Of a DNA stretch of 64,000 bases, positions 54,710 to 64,000 are shown in pieces (the first letter of the stretch is position 1; every line of letters begins with the position of its first letter). The notes under the pieces are model-generated. The model searched no databases. It was not told where the DNA came from and saw only the letters and a list, made by a program, of their open reading frames with translations. The stretch is taken from NCBI RefSeq assembly GCF_029633865.1, contig NC_079217.1:52762479-52826478 (forward strand). The letters run 5' to 3'. The DNA is from Lampris incognitus. Its lineage: Eukaryota > Chordata > Actinopteri > Lampriformes > Lampridae. The translations under genes were made by a program, and so were the position numbers.

Positions 54710-56418
54710 TAGTATTAGGCATCCTGATTTCTCACAGGACCACTGGATCAGCGCTTTTGGTTGTCCACTGTGGTGTTGGAGTAGCACCTCTTGTGACTGT
54801 AAAGTCCCACACAGGAGTGGCACTCCTTCTGGCATTGTTCAGGAGTGTAGCGTGTAGCTGGTCTTTCAGATTGGTTTCTTGCACTTCTGCAGGACCCCTT
54901 CCAATCCCACTGAAGCAGCTGTTGTTCTCTGAAGCTCTGCATACCCCTCTGGATTTCAAGTCTCCAGGTGTCTGTCTTTTGCTGAGGCTTCCCAAGTGTT
55001 TGTGTTATTAATGGTGGCTTGCAGGTCTTGCTTACATGCGTCTTTGTAGTGGCGGCCCTGGTGGCCTTTTCCCTGAAACGAGCTCTCCATAAAGGAGGTC
55101 TTGGTGGATTCTGCTGTCCTCCATGTGGTGCACATGACCAAGCCAGTGATGGCTGATGAGGTATGGACATGGATGGGCTCTTTGCTCAGGAGAGAACATC
55201 CCTGTTGGGCACCTCATCTTTCCAAGAAATATACTTTTATATTAATTTCATTAATGCCCTTGGGGAAATTGATCCTCTGCATTTAACCCACCCTAGCCAT
55301 GTAGCTAGGAGCAGTGGGCAGCCACAGTGCAGCGCCCAGAGACCAACTCCAGTTTTTCTTTCCTATTGCCTTGGGGAGATGCAGAGTATGGAGAGTATTC
55401 GGCGAAGGCAGTGCATAGGAAAGGCAGGAAGTCTCCCTTTCTGGTAAGCCTTGAGTGTCCATGTCTCACTGGCATTCAGGAGTGTACTCACTATACAAGC
55501 ACTGTACACCTGCACTTTGATGTGATCCGTGAGTTTACTGTTGTCCATACCCTTTTGGTCCACCTTGTTAGGGTGGTAGAGGCTTTTCCAATCTGAGTAC
55601 TTAGCTCTGTTGCCAGAGATAGGGTGTCTGAGGTGACTGAACCGAGGTATGTGAATTCATTGACGGTCTCAAGTTCTTGGGATTTTATGCTGAAATGAGA
55701 GGGACTGTCCACATCTTGGCCCATCACCTTTGCCTTTTTGATGCTGATGGTTAAGCCAAAGTCCCTACACACCCTGGAAAAACAGTCCATCAGTTGTTGG
55801 AGGCTGTGTTCATTATGAGTGGAAACTGCAGCATCGTTGGCAAAGAGGAGGTCTCTTAGAGTGAATGCTTGCACCTCGGTTTTTGCCTTCAGCCTTGACA
55901 AGTTAAACAGCTCCCCATCTGATCTGGTATGGCTTCAGTAGATTGACCAAATGCCTGCTTGAGGAGCATAGTGAAGAAAATGTCATCTAGAGTAGGGGCG
56001 AGTACACAGCCTTGCTTTATTCCACTGCAGATGTCAGATGCCTCAGAGGTAGATCTGTCATATAGACACCAATCCCCCTCGTGTTTTCATGGAAGGACTT
56101 AACAATGCTCAGGCGTTTTGAGGGGGCAATCAATTCTCCCAAGGATCTTGAACAGACCGTCTCTGCTCACGAGGTTGAAAACCTATGTGAGGTCGATAAA
56201 GGCCAGGTAGAGGGGCTTTTCTCTACTCCCTGCATTTCTCCTGCAATTGTCTCACCGAGAACACCATGTCAATCATGAATCTTCCAGATCTGAATCCACA
56301 CTATGACTCAGGATAGACTCTTTTGATGAGGGTCTGGAGCTGTTCAGGGCCACGTGAGCAAAGAGTTTGACCACAATGTTGAGCAGGGATATGCCGCCAT
56401 AGTTTTTGCAGTCAAAAA
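54710..56418 (-). mobile_element. Non-LTR retrotransposon fragment (RT to C-terminus)
   Basis: Decayed minus-strand frames from 56410: YLAFIDLT, GIKQGCVLAPTL, RDLLFANDAAVSTHNEHSLQ (where FADDAA is expected), DFGLTISIKKAKVMGQDVDS, YLGSVTSD, STLLNASETWTLKAYQ, GHVHHMEDSRIHQDLLYGEL. Flanked by a 61-65 bp duplication of Tc1 sequence. A different LINE family from the RTE copies, with C-terminal resemblance to the 33-kb relic. Confidence 0.75.
55225..55375. repeat. Short dispersed repeat nested in the LINE fragment
   Basis: Contains 'ttggggaaattgatcctctg', 'catttaacccaccctagc' and 'gcagtgggcagccacagtgc', a phrase set common to a fish interspersed repeat. It interrupts the minus-strand RT C-terminal frame. 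Confidence 0.5.
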
Positions 56419-56439
56419 AAGTACACCCTTGACTCTAAT

Positions 56440-57488
56440 AGCTGGTATTGCCCCCTTTGGCAGAAACACCCTCAAGTAGGCATTTCTTATAAATGTCTAC
56501 CAGTCTTTGATACTGACTTGGAGAAAATTGTGCCCACTTCTCCATGCAGCATTCTTTCAGCTGTATGATGTTTTGAAGGGTTTCTTGTATGCACAACCTG
56601 TTTCGAATTCCCCTACAGCATCTCGATGGGATTTAGATCTGGGCTTTCACTTGGCCATCCAGAACCCTCAAATTCTTTTCTTCTTTTTTTTTCAACCTGT
56701 CCTTGGTGGATTTACTGGAGTATTAGGGTCATCGTCATGTTGCAAGGTCCACTTTCGGTTATGCTTCAATCTTCTGCCAGGTGGTCTCACATTATCCTCA
56801 AACACGTTCTGGTACAATGAAGAATTTATAGTGGATTCTGTAATGGTGAGCTTCCCTGATGCAGCAAAGCAGCCCCAAACCATAACATTTCCACCACCAT
56901 GCTTTTACAGTTGCTATCAGGTTCTTCTGGTCAAATGCTATCTTGGTTTTCGCCAAACATGTCTTCTGCTACTGTGCCCAAATAACTCTGTTGACTTGAC
57001 TGTCCAGAGCACATTGTTCCAGAAGTCCTGGTCTTTGCCTGGGTGTTCATTGGCAAACTTTAGTCTTACTCTGATATTCTTTCTGGACATCATAAGTTTC
57101 CCCTGACACACCTCCCATGTAGTTCAAATTTGTGCAGCTTATTTCTAATGGTAGACTCGTGCACTTTGACATCATCAGTAGTAAGCGCTACCTTTAGGTC
57201 CTGTGATGAAATTTTGGGGTTCTTAGAGACTTATTTCAGCATCTTGTAGTCTGCTCTCGGGCTGAACTTGCTGGGGAAGCCTGGCCTGGACAAGTCTGCA
57301 GTTGTTTGAAATCTTCTCCCCTTGTACATGATCTTCCGGACAATGGAGTGATTGATTTCCAATTGTTTGGACATATTATTAAATCCCTTCCCAGACTCAT
57401 AAGCATCTATAACCTTCTCTCCGAAGACCTCAGAGAGCCGTTTCAATTGAGATGTGGTGATACCACACATTTCAACAACAAAGAGCAA
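56440..57488 (-). pseudogene. Tc1-like transposase, decayed
   Basis: Would cut and paste the element by DDE/D chemistry. The N-terminal helix-turn-helix frame is open for 85 residues (57488-57231: EVFGEKVIDAYESGKGFNNM, SIVRKIMYKGRRFQTTADL). Further on, minus-strand segments read KDQDFWNNVLWTVKSTELFG, HVWRKPR and MVWGCFAASGKLTITESTIN, then LQHDDDPNTP, which keeps the central aspartate region. Stops and frameshifts break it into at least three pieces. Confidence 0.75.
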
Positions 57489-57795
57489 ACCAAACTAAAT
57501 GGCCGAGGTTAAATTAAGACAGGTGCCTCCAAGATCCTCTGTAATGTTTTTCTAATCATTTGCACCTGATCTGATGTCCTGATTCTCATTATATATCATT
57601 TAAGTGGTGATAAATGTAGGGGTTGTACTTACTTTTTCCACATGCAAAATTCTCATTTATGTTTATTTAAATTGTACAATGAACTACAAAATGTAAATGT
57701 TGCATGATATTTGATGATATCACCTTTATCTATCAATATTGTTGAAATGAAGATCAAATATCTGTATGTTGAAAAAGTCAAATTTTTACATGACT

Positions 57796-58149
57796 GTATA
57801 ATCCATCCATCCATCCATCCTTTATCTGAACCGCTTATCCTGCTCTCAGAGTCATGGGGATGCTGGAGCCTATCCCAGCAGTCATTGGGTGGCAGGTGGG
57901 GAGACACCCTGGACAGGACATCACACACACATTCATACCTAGGGGCAATTTTTTTTTAGTACGGCCGATTCACCTGACCTACATGTCTTTAGACTGTGGG
58001 AGGAAACCGGAGCACCCAGAGGAAACCCACGCAGACACGGGGAGAACATGCAAACTGCACAGAGGACGACCCGGGACGACCCCGGGGCTTGAACCCAGGA
58101 CCTTCTTGCTGTGAGGCGACCGCGCTAACCACTGCGCCACTGTGCTGCC
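57796..58149 (-). mobile_element. tRNA-derived SINE, family C, full length (minus)
   Basis: Minus strand: A box 'gcgcagtggttagcgcggtc', B box 'gggttcaagccc', 'ggagaacatgcaaactgc' complement, tail (GGAT)n. Flanked by the duplication atgactgtata (about 57788-57798 and 58150-58160), exactly at the Tc1-like element's right terminus. Confidence 0.88.
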
Positions 58150-58920
58150 CATGACTGTATAAAACTCTTCATCCAGACTGACAGTTATGATCTTGTGTCT
58201 CCACAAACGTTGTGTATCAATTTGCACTGCAAAATGTATCAGGTTTCATTCATTTCTTAAAGCTAATCTAAAAAAAAACTGCTCATGATTGTTACAATTT
58301 TCAGGGGGTCTAGGGGTAGGAGGAGGTATGTAACATAAGTATAGTTAAATATAGTGATCCGGTGGAAATTTGTTGAGCGTGTTGGGTGTAAATAATTGAG
58401 ACCAGACAAGACTGAAGGTGCAATCAAGTTGTATTATAAACAGTGCAAGTGACAAATGAAGTGCTATTTATATATCAACATTACTAGTATTTACCCAAAA
58501 CACAAAGACACAACTAGGTCACAAGGCCAAGGGGCACAGATGCTACCAAAGAAAGGAAAGAAACAAAACCAAACAGAGCTAAAATGAAAGAGAGTGGCTC
58601 ACTAACTACATGTCCAACCAAACAAAAGCCAGCCAATCTGACTACTCTGACCATTGTTCAGAATAAAAATACATGAATGGCAAATCAGCCCTTACCTAAT
58701 AAGTCTATACAAAGGTTCCACCTAAGTGTAGCAGCGATGTACAGAGGCCTCTGTCTTACCTGCCCCGGGGCCTGGCCCACACACAGACAACCACACAGTC
58801 ACCAGTAGGGGGATGATCAAATACACTGGTTTCTGTCATACGCACAATCAGAGATATGCCAAGGGCAGCAGACACACAGCTTTTCATCCCCCAGAGGAGG
58901 GATGTGATTGGTAGAGACGG
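58150..58920. other. Unassigned sequence
   Basis: No exon, domain or repeat recognised. Confidence 0.35.
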
Positions 58921-59155
58921 GACCAGGAGAATGATGATTGACAGCAGGGACAAGGAATGGAATGGTGGACCAGGAGAATGATGATTGACAGCAGGGAGAG
59001 TGAATGGAATGGCGGACCAGGAGAATGATGATTGACAGCAGGGAGAGTGAATGGAATGGCGGACCAGGAGAATGATGATTGACAGCAGGGACAGTGAATG
59101 GAATGGTGGACCAGGAGAATGATGATTGACAGCAGGGACAGTGAATGGAATGGTT
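58921..59155. repeat. 47-bp minisatellite, 5 units
   Basis: Five direct units starting 'gaccaggagaatgatgattg' at 58921, 58968, 59015, 59062 and 59109. The last two are alike, and the first differs at 'caagg'. Confidence 0.95.
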
Positions 59156-59892
59156 ATTGGAGCTTCTGCGACATTACAGCAGGGAAAGGGGGGGGGGCAG
59201 AGGGAAACAAAACCCAGAGCAACGTGGACTGTAACCCTGAGAATTTCAAGAACATTCTTTAAGCAAATGAAACTGCATTGGGAAGACGCGAAATTTCCTC
59301 ATTCCACTGGAAATTCATTAGTTTAAAGGAAAACAAAATTTGAAAAGGGATGGATATTTCTTGCAGTTTGTCTATGCATTATTGTATTTTTTAGATAAGA
59401 CATGGAAAATCTGTTCAGCAATCAGACAGAAATAGAGAGGACAGTCAAAACATAAGGAAAGCAAAGCTTATCTGAACCAATCTGCACTTGCAGTCTGAAA
59501 ACGGGGTTGCATATGAGTCTTGAATACCGTGTTGACAGGGCAAATGAAAACCTCAAACCTGAATAAGCATTCACATTTGAATTGGTTCTGTTTTTTGTAA
59601 ACTTTTTGTAAAACCATTTAAGTATGTTATATAAATTGGACCCACAATTTTTCAGTTTGCCTCATTTTTGTATATTCTTGAGATTGTTATTTTAGATGTG
59701 TGATATTCCATGAAAGAGTGTGTGATACTTTACTTTTTTGTGCATGTGTTTTTCTAGACCACTCCATCACGACTGTGGGTGGAGACAGAAACTGGACTCC
59801 ACACACACAAACACACCGTGTGTTAACCTGATATACCAAATGTCTGCTTTCCACACTCTCTCTCTCCCTCTCCGTCTGTGCTTTCTGTATAG
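59156..59892. other. Unassigned sequence upstream of candidate exon A
   Basis: No clear exon. An acceptor-like ttttctag at 59757 is followed by a short open stretch without a good donor. Confidence 0.3.
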
Positions 59893-59953
59893 GAAACTAC
59901 TGTTGTGTCCCACTTTGTCCACTCATGCCTTTCACTACATCGGCCTACACCAG
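59893..59953 (+). CDS. Candidate exon A of unidentified gene (chain 3)
   Basis: 61 bp between acceptor ctttctgtatag and donor ccag|gtgcgt. In the phase required by exon B it reads NYCCVPLCPLMPFTTSAYT plus two bases. No domain recognised. See exons B and C. Confidence 0.45.
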
Positions 59954-60103
59954 GTGCGTTGCGTGTCGAACAGCTGTTGACGCCGTAATAGTTTGGCCGA
60001 TGTCTGCCCGTTGTGAATAAATGTACACGTGATGGATGAATTATTTATGTGCTCGGCTGCCTTACCTCCTCTAAACACACCTGCCTTCCTTCGCTTACCT
60101 TAG

Positions 60104-60176
60104 CAGTAGCATCACTTCCACCTTGGCTATCCCCCTGGCTGCCAACAGGCCCTCTCTGGACTTGGTGAAACAAAAG
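60104..60176 (+). CDS. Candidate exon B of unidentified gene (chain 3)
   Basis: 73 bp, acceptor cttaccttag (a second in-frame acceptor CAG follows 3 bp later, a NAGNAG site) and consensus donor aaag|gtaagg. Reads (S)SSITSTLAIPLAANRPSLDL then VKQK, ending in phase 0. Confidence 0.5.
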
Positions 60177-60770
60177 GTAAGGGTCTGTGTCTGGAAAGTA
60201 AGAGCGTCAGAGAGAATGAGCTGTAACCGGGCTGGGTTTTGTTTTTTTGTCTTTTTAAATACAGTAATCTGATGTGGAACATGTTGCCTATAGCCTTTGC
60301 GGTTTCCTGAGGCCGCAGAAAGATCTAGAGAGAGCTCGAGCTCTTTTCCTTTTCCTCTTTTCCAATTTCCTCCCAAAATGTATTATATCCTTTGAAAGAA
60401 ATAAGCTTTACCTTAATATTACCTAGCTGCTGATATCCCTGAACCATGTGTGCCTAACTTACTATGTTAACAAGTTGTGGGCTCAAATAGTTAATAATCC
60501 GTCCGAGTACATAGAATATTACCTTTTTTTTGTGTGTGATACCTTTACTCACGTTAATAATAAGCAAATAAAACGTATCATATATCATCATGAATGATTT
60601 TTTAAGAAAAAAAAATACTGCATTAATTACTCCAGCCCACTTTCATGGATCATAAAGTATGACGATACCTGAGAATTGAAGTTTAATATTGTTATTTGTG
60701 ATGATGACCAGGGTTTGAATACCACAAATTAAACTATTTACAAGAAAGATTCCAGGCCTGTTTGTTTTAG

Positions 60771-60965
60771 ACTTCCTGGTGGTGGCGCATGACAATGGCT
60801 CCCCCGTCACAGAGGTCTCAGCGCACCTCCGTTCCCACGCTGTCTGTTCCTCAGAGGAGGTACTCGGAACACCGTGATGCTGCTAATGCAGAACAGAGAC
60901 CAGTTCACACAAGCATGTCCCTCCCACTGGACCCTGCTACACAGCCCCTGCTAAACACACTGTAG
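60771..60965 (+). CDS. Candidate last exon C of unidentified gene (chain 3)
   Basis: 195 bp after acceptor gcctgtttgttttag. In phase 0 from exon B it reads TSWWWRMTMAPPSQRSQRTS, then Arg/Ser/Pro-rich sequence (VPQRRYSEHRDAANAEQRPV) and ends PLLNTL then TAG. The stop lies inside a perfect palindrome at 60961-60999. The chain A-B-C is consistent at both junctions and precedes tomt. It could be the 3' end of an unrecognised gene whose earlier exons I did not find. Confidence 0.45.
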   Translation, partial: TSWWWRMTMAPPSQRSQRTSVPTLSVPQRRYSEHRDAANAEQRPVHTSMSLPLDPATQPLLNTL

Positions 60966-60999
60966 GTACATATCCAGGGGCCCTGGATATGTACCTACA
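60961..60999. repeat. Perfect palindrome (18-bp arms, 3-bp spacer)
   Basis: 'tgtaggtacatatccagg' - ggc - its exact complement. Overlaps the stop codon of candidate exon C and adjoins SINE E. Confidence 0.97.
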
Positions 61000-61004
61000 T
61001 ATGG

Positions 61005-61225
61005 AGCGCGTCATCTAGTAATCGGAAGGTCGCTGGTTTGATCCCCGGCTCATCCAGAGAACGTGCCAAAGTGTCCTTGAGCAAGACACTGAACCCCTAA
61101 CTGCAGCTGATGAGCAGGTTGGCACCTTGCATGGCAGCCTCCTCCATCAGTGTATGAATGTGTGTGCGAATGTGAGGCGTACATTGTAAAGCACTTTGAG
61201 TGGTCGGTAGACTAGAAAAGCGTCT
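61005..61225 (+). mobile_element. tRNA-derived SINE, family E
   Basis: B box 'ggtttgatccccggc', then 'gtgtccttgagcaagacact', 'gtgtatgaatgtgtgtgcga' and the end 'agcactttgagtggtcggta', a well-known fish SINE layout. It lacks its first bases. A second copy starts at 63953. Confidence 0.8.
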
Positions 61226-61721
61226 TTAAAAAAAAATCTTTAATTAAGATTTTTTTTTTTTTAAAGTAAAAATTTCAAAAAAATTCAATTTAATTTTTAA
61301 TTTTTTTCTTTTTTTTTTAAATAAACAAAATTAGAAAAGCGGTTGGTAGACTAGAAAAGAAAAACTGTGAATTTTGTCATTTTCACAGATGATAAAATGC
61401 TTTTGCTTTCTTATTTCTGGGTTTAGAAAAAAAGTTGGGGAAACCCCCCCCCCCACTCTCCACCATCCTCCCTGAAATATAAATCAAGTTAATCAATGCA
61501 AGTGCAGGGCAACAGGTTTTACCATCCTGGTCAAAGGTCACAGAGGCGGGACTTGTAAAGGTGACTTGACAGGAGAGAAGAGAAAGAAGCGCTTACCTCG
61601 TTTACATAAAAGACAACCCCCCCTCCCATACTCACACCACCTCCCAGTTGTCAAACACAGGGAACACCGATTAAAAAAAACAAAAACTAGTGCAATAGTA
61701 ACATGAGCTATGAATCTTCAG
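61226..61721. other. A/T homopolymer-rich and unassigned sequence
   Basis: 61226-61325 is A/T low complexity with self-complementary words. The rest is unassigned. Confidence 0.4.
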
Positions 61722-62236
61722 CCCAGTCTCACGGCAGTTCGTGCAATAGTCACGACATTTAATCTATTGATTCGTGTGCGTGGACACGAATTTCCCCTTT
61801 TTTCGTGACGCTCAGCACGACTGGACTGCGGAAGGCTGATGGGTAGCCTAACGTAGCCTCCCGCTGTTGAAACCGACCAAAACAAGCTTGGTTTCTCAGA
61901 ATCGAAGGAGAAATAATGAAAACGGACGGGCGCAACGCTAGCCTGTCATATTGTTGAGGTATCAAGGACACTTTCGTGTTTTTGTGTTGAGAAATGTTAA
62001 AGACGTCTTTAAAATCCACAGGTCGATCGATATGCGACGGGTCCTCTCCGGCCCTAACCGCTCCCGAGTCCCGATTGACAGAAGAAGAAAAAAACGTGGC
62101 GCAGACACGAAACAGCCTTCCAACAGAAATGCAGCTTGAAAGTCGTGCGGAGTGTCACGAAAAAATGGAACATTCGCGTCCATGTAACCAATAGATTAAA
62201 TGTCGTGACTATTTCACGACCTGCCGTGAGACTGGG
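61722..62236. mobile_element. Nonautonomous DNA transposon with 48-bp terminal inverted repeats (515 bp)
   Basis: Left arm 61722-61769 starts CCCAGTCTCACGGCAGTTCG. The right arm (62189-62236) is its complement with 2 mismatches. The interior is CpG-rich and has no transposase. Target duplication not clear. Confidence 0.85.
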
Positions 62237-62454
62237 TAGGATTCTTACAGTATGTCACCAAAATGACAAGCGGCCAAAGATGAAAACATCCTTTGAGCAT
62301 TAAACATTCGTGTGTGGGGAAAAGTTTTAGAGAGTTTAGTTTTAGAGAGGGGGTATCAACCAGGTGGGGGAGGGTGATGAAGTAGTACATGTTTTTGTCA
62401 AATATGAACACACACACACACGTGAATTGAGCAGTGTGTCTGTTCTTATATAGG
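62237..62454. other. Upstream of tomt first coding exon
   Basis: Ends with an acceptor (gttcttatatag) one base before the tomt ATG, so an upstream non-coding exon probably exists. Not located. Confidence 0.5.
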
Positions 62455-62716
62455 ATGGTGTCTCCTGCCATCGCCCTGGCCTTCATCCCCCTTGTCGTGA
62501 CGCTCATCATCCGGTATCGCTACTACTTTGCGCTGTTCTACCGGGCTGTTCTGGTTCGAATCTGGAAGGACTGTGTGACTGGGCTAAGCCGAGAGGAACG
62601 GGCCTTCCAGTACGTTTTAACCCATGCCACCCCGGGAGACCCTGACAGCATCCTGGACGCCTTTGACGTCTGGTGCACCAAAGTGGAGTTCATCAGCAAC
62701 ATTGGGCCCAAAAAAG
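62455..62716 (+). CDS. tomt: tomt coding exon 1
   Basis: 262 bp (87 codons plus one base), ATG right after an acceptor; donor aaaaag|gttggc. Confidence 0.95.
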
Positions 62717-63877
62717 GTTGGCTCAGCAACAACAAGTATATCCCAGATTGTCCAACAGAAATAGGAACGAGACAGCACACACAGTAATACCTGATCTCTA
62801 CCGATGGAGGGTTATGAAAACATCACAATTATATATACACACACACACATACAAATATGTGTATATATATAAACAATTGAAATTGATCATAGGATTATGC
62901 TGAAAAGCTAATACAAAGAGTATCCCAAACAAACACACACCATTCCCGGAGTCATGTTCCTACATTCTCATCCTCTAACCTAAAGAATGGCCAACCCAAG
63001 CAAAAGCCCATTTCACTCAGACGACCTACTTATGTCTGTTCTCTGGGTGTTTGTGTTGTGTGGTGTGCCCGTCTTGGTCTCTGACCGTGTAGGGAAGATC
63101 CTGGACCGGCTGCTGTCGGAGCAGAGCCCACTGACGGTGCTGGAGCTGGGTTCCCACTGCGGCTACAGCACGGTGCGCATGGCCCGGGCCTTGCCCCTGG
63201 GCGCCAGACTGTACAGCGTGGAGATGGACCAGAGCAATGCCGCCATCGCAGAGAAGGTCATACGCCTGGCAGGGTTCGACGACGACACGGTGAGAAAGCC
63301 CTAACACACATGTACACGCAACTCTACAAACAAGGTTTATTCATGCCCATGGCACATTTGCGTATATGACGAAGTTAATGCAGGACACTTAACACCAATG
63401 TGTGAAGTAGAGAAGCACATGTAGGGCTGACATGAATCCTGCTGGGGTCTGAGTCCCACTGAGGCCAGCTGAACTGTGCTAAACATGTGCACTTACATGC
63501 CCACAAAGTACTCTGTTGCAAGCTGAATCTCTTGACAGCTTGCTGCCATAACATGAATTACCTGTGGATGTCTTTCTAACCCATTTGTCACTGGGACAGT
63601 TCCAGATTTAGAGTTTTACTGGCCTCATACAAGCTCTAGGAAAATTTTGAGAAGTACACGTGTTTACCACATCAGATACTGCCTTGGAAGGGGCTGCCCT
63701 TGTTCAAATACTTGTCAGCCAAGTTTTAGGTTTACACACCAGTGTGTTCATCAGGTGGAGTTAATCGTGAGTCCGTCTGATGAGGTTATTCCACGGCTGC
63801 GGTCAGACTATGGCCTGGAAAGGCTGGACTTTGTCTTCATGGACCACTGGAAGAAGTGCTACCTACCTGATCTGCAG
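62455..63877 (+). CDS. tomt: tomt: transmembrane O-methyltransferase (LRTOMT/COMT2 homologue), first three coding exons, partial
   Basis: COMT-family protein needed for delivery of Tmc mechanotransduction channels in fish hair cells; its human orthologue LRTOMT underlies deafness DFNB63. Exons 62455-62716, 63093-63289 and 63755-63877 join in phase to 194 residues. Residues 1-35 hold a hydrophobic anchor ([19 protein letters not shown]). Then [30 protein letters not shown], the SAM-binding loop [16 protein letters not shown] (residues 103-118), YSVEMD (acidic residue for ribose, about 131) and [15 protein letters not shown] with the COMT-like Asp and Lys. The remaining C-terminal ~60 residues lie past 64000. 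All borders are GT-AG. Confidence 0.96.
62717..63092. other. tomt intron 1
   Basis: 376 bp, GT-AG, with short CA/TA repeats at 62830-62875. Confidence 0.9.
63093..63289 (+). CDS. tomt: tomt coding exon 2
   Basis: 197 bp: (G)[40 protein letters not shown], then [13 protein letters not shown]. Acceptor ctgaccgtgtag, donor acg|gtgaga. Confidence 0.96.
63290..63754. other. tomt intron 2
   Basis: 465 bp, GT-AG, no repeat recognised. Confidence 0.9.
63755..63877 (+). CDS. tomt: tomt coding exon 3
   Basis: 123 bp, 41 codons in phase 0: [41 protein letters not shown]. Acceptor gtgttcatcag, donor cag|gtaact. Confidence 0.96.
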
Positions 63878-63952
63878 GTAACTGTGTGAATCCCAATCAT
63901 AAGACAGATGTAAGACTTTCCATTCCTCTGAGGAACTATAGGGAAGGACCAC

Positions 63953-64000
63953 AGGGGCGGCACGGCTCAGGAGGTAAGAGTGGGTCGTCTAGTAATCAGA
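63953..64000 (+). mobile_element. SINE family E, start of a copy cut by the window edge
   Basis: 'ggcggcacggctcaggaggt' then 'gtcgtctagtaatcaga', the head preceding the part seen at 61005 ('gcgtcatctagtaatcgg'). In tomt intron 3. Confidence 0.7.

Larger units (their letters stand above)
54500..57795 (-). mobile_element. Tc1-like transposon with ~150-bp inverted repeats, disrupted
   Basis: Left end 54500-54650 and right end 57620-57790 are reverse complements over about 150 bp (tttgactttttcaaca, gatatttgatcttcatttca, caacatttacattttgtag, aaaaagtaagtaca). The right end reaches 'acatgactgta', fitting a CAGTCATGT terminus beside TA. The left terminus is missing where a SINE lies. A decayed minus-strand transposase lies inside, and a LINE fragment (54710-56418) splits off the left end. 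Confidence 0.8.

Overview
The window is vertebrate nuclear DNA and almost certainly teleost fish. It has split genes with GT-AG introns, long CA, CT and TA microsatellites, five tRNA-derived SINE families, fish-type non-LTR elements (RTE, CR1/L2, Rex1-like), a Tc1-like transposon, hAT miniature elements with 8-bp target duplications, and Ty3/gypsy remnants. The species cannot be told from the sequence. Three host genes can be assembled exon by exon, and two further exon chains are weaker candidates.

Left part (1 to about 25 kb): this is mostly repeats. A gypsy element with an internal deletion lies at 0.26-3.5 kb, followed by SINEs, microsatellites, a hAT transposase relic (8.5-9.2 kb) and possible exons of an unidentified coiled-coil gene (10.4-15.1 kb). 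At 18.3-24.4 kb a gypsy gag-pol relic is split by a 5.08-kb hAT-like element. That element carries a full-length RTE retrotransposon with an intact 997-residue endonuclease/reverse-transcriptase frame and an 18-bp target duplication, plus a 13-unit 47-bp minisatellite.

Middle part (25-54 kb): lamtor1 (Ragulator/mTORC1 lysosomal anchor) runs on the minus strand from its first codon at 43628 to its stop at 29116, with five exons that splice in phase to 160 residues. Head to head with it, 1.15 kb away, is a secreted frizzled-related gene of the SFRP1/2/5 type (plus strand, 44776-53604, three exons, 345 residues). Its 6.9-kb second intron holds an LTR-type element into which at least four other retroelements have inserted.

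Right part (54-64 kb): a Tc1-like transposon is broken by a LINE fragment and bounded by SINEs. Three in-phase candidate exons of an unidentified gene (59.9-61.0 kb) follow, then the first three coding exons of tomt (transmembrane O-methyltransferase), which runs off the right edge. From memory of the human map, LAMTOR1 and LRTOMT are neighbours there, so lamtor1 near tomt looks like conserved synteny with the SFRP-type gene between them.

The proteins act separately: Lamtor1 at the lysosome, the SFRP in the extracellular space as a Wnt modulator, and Tomt in the hair-cell secretory pathway. No operon-like or joint system is evident. The most unusual content is the layering of mobile elements, where target duplications and frames give an order of events.
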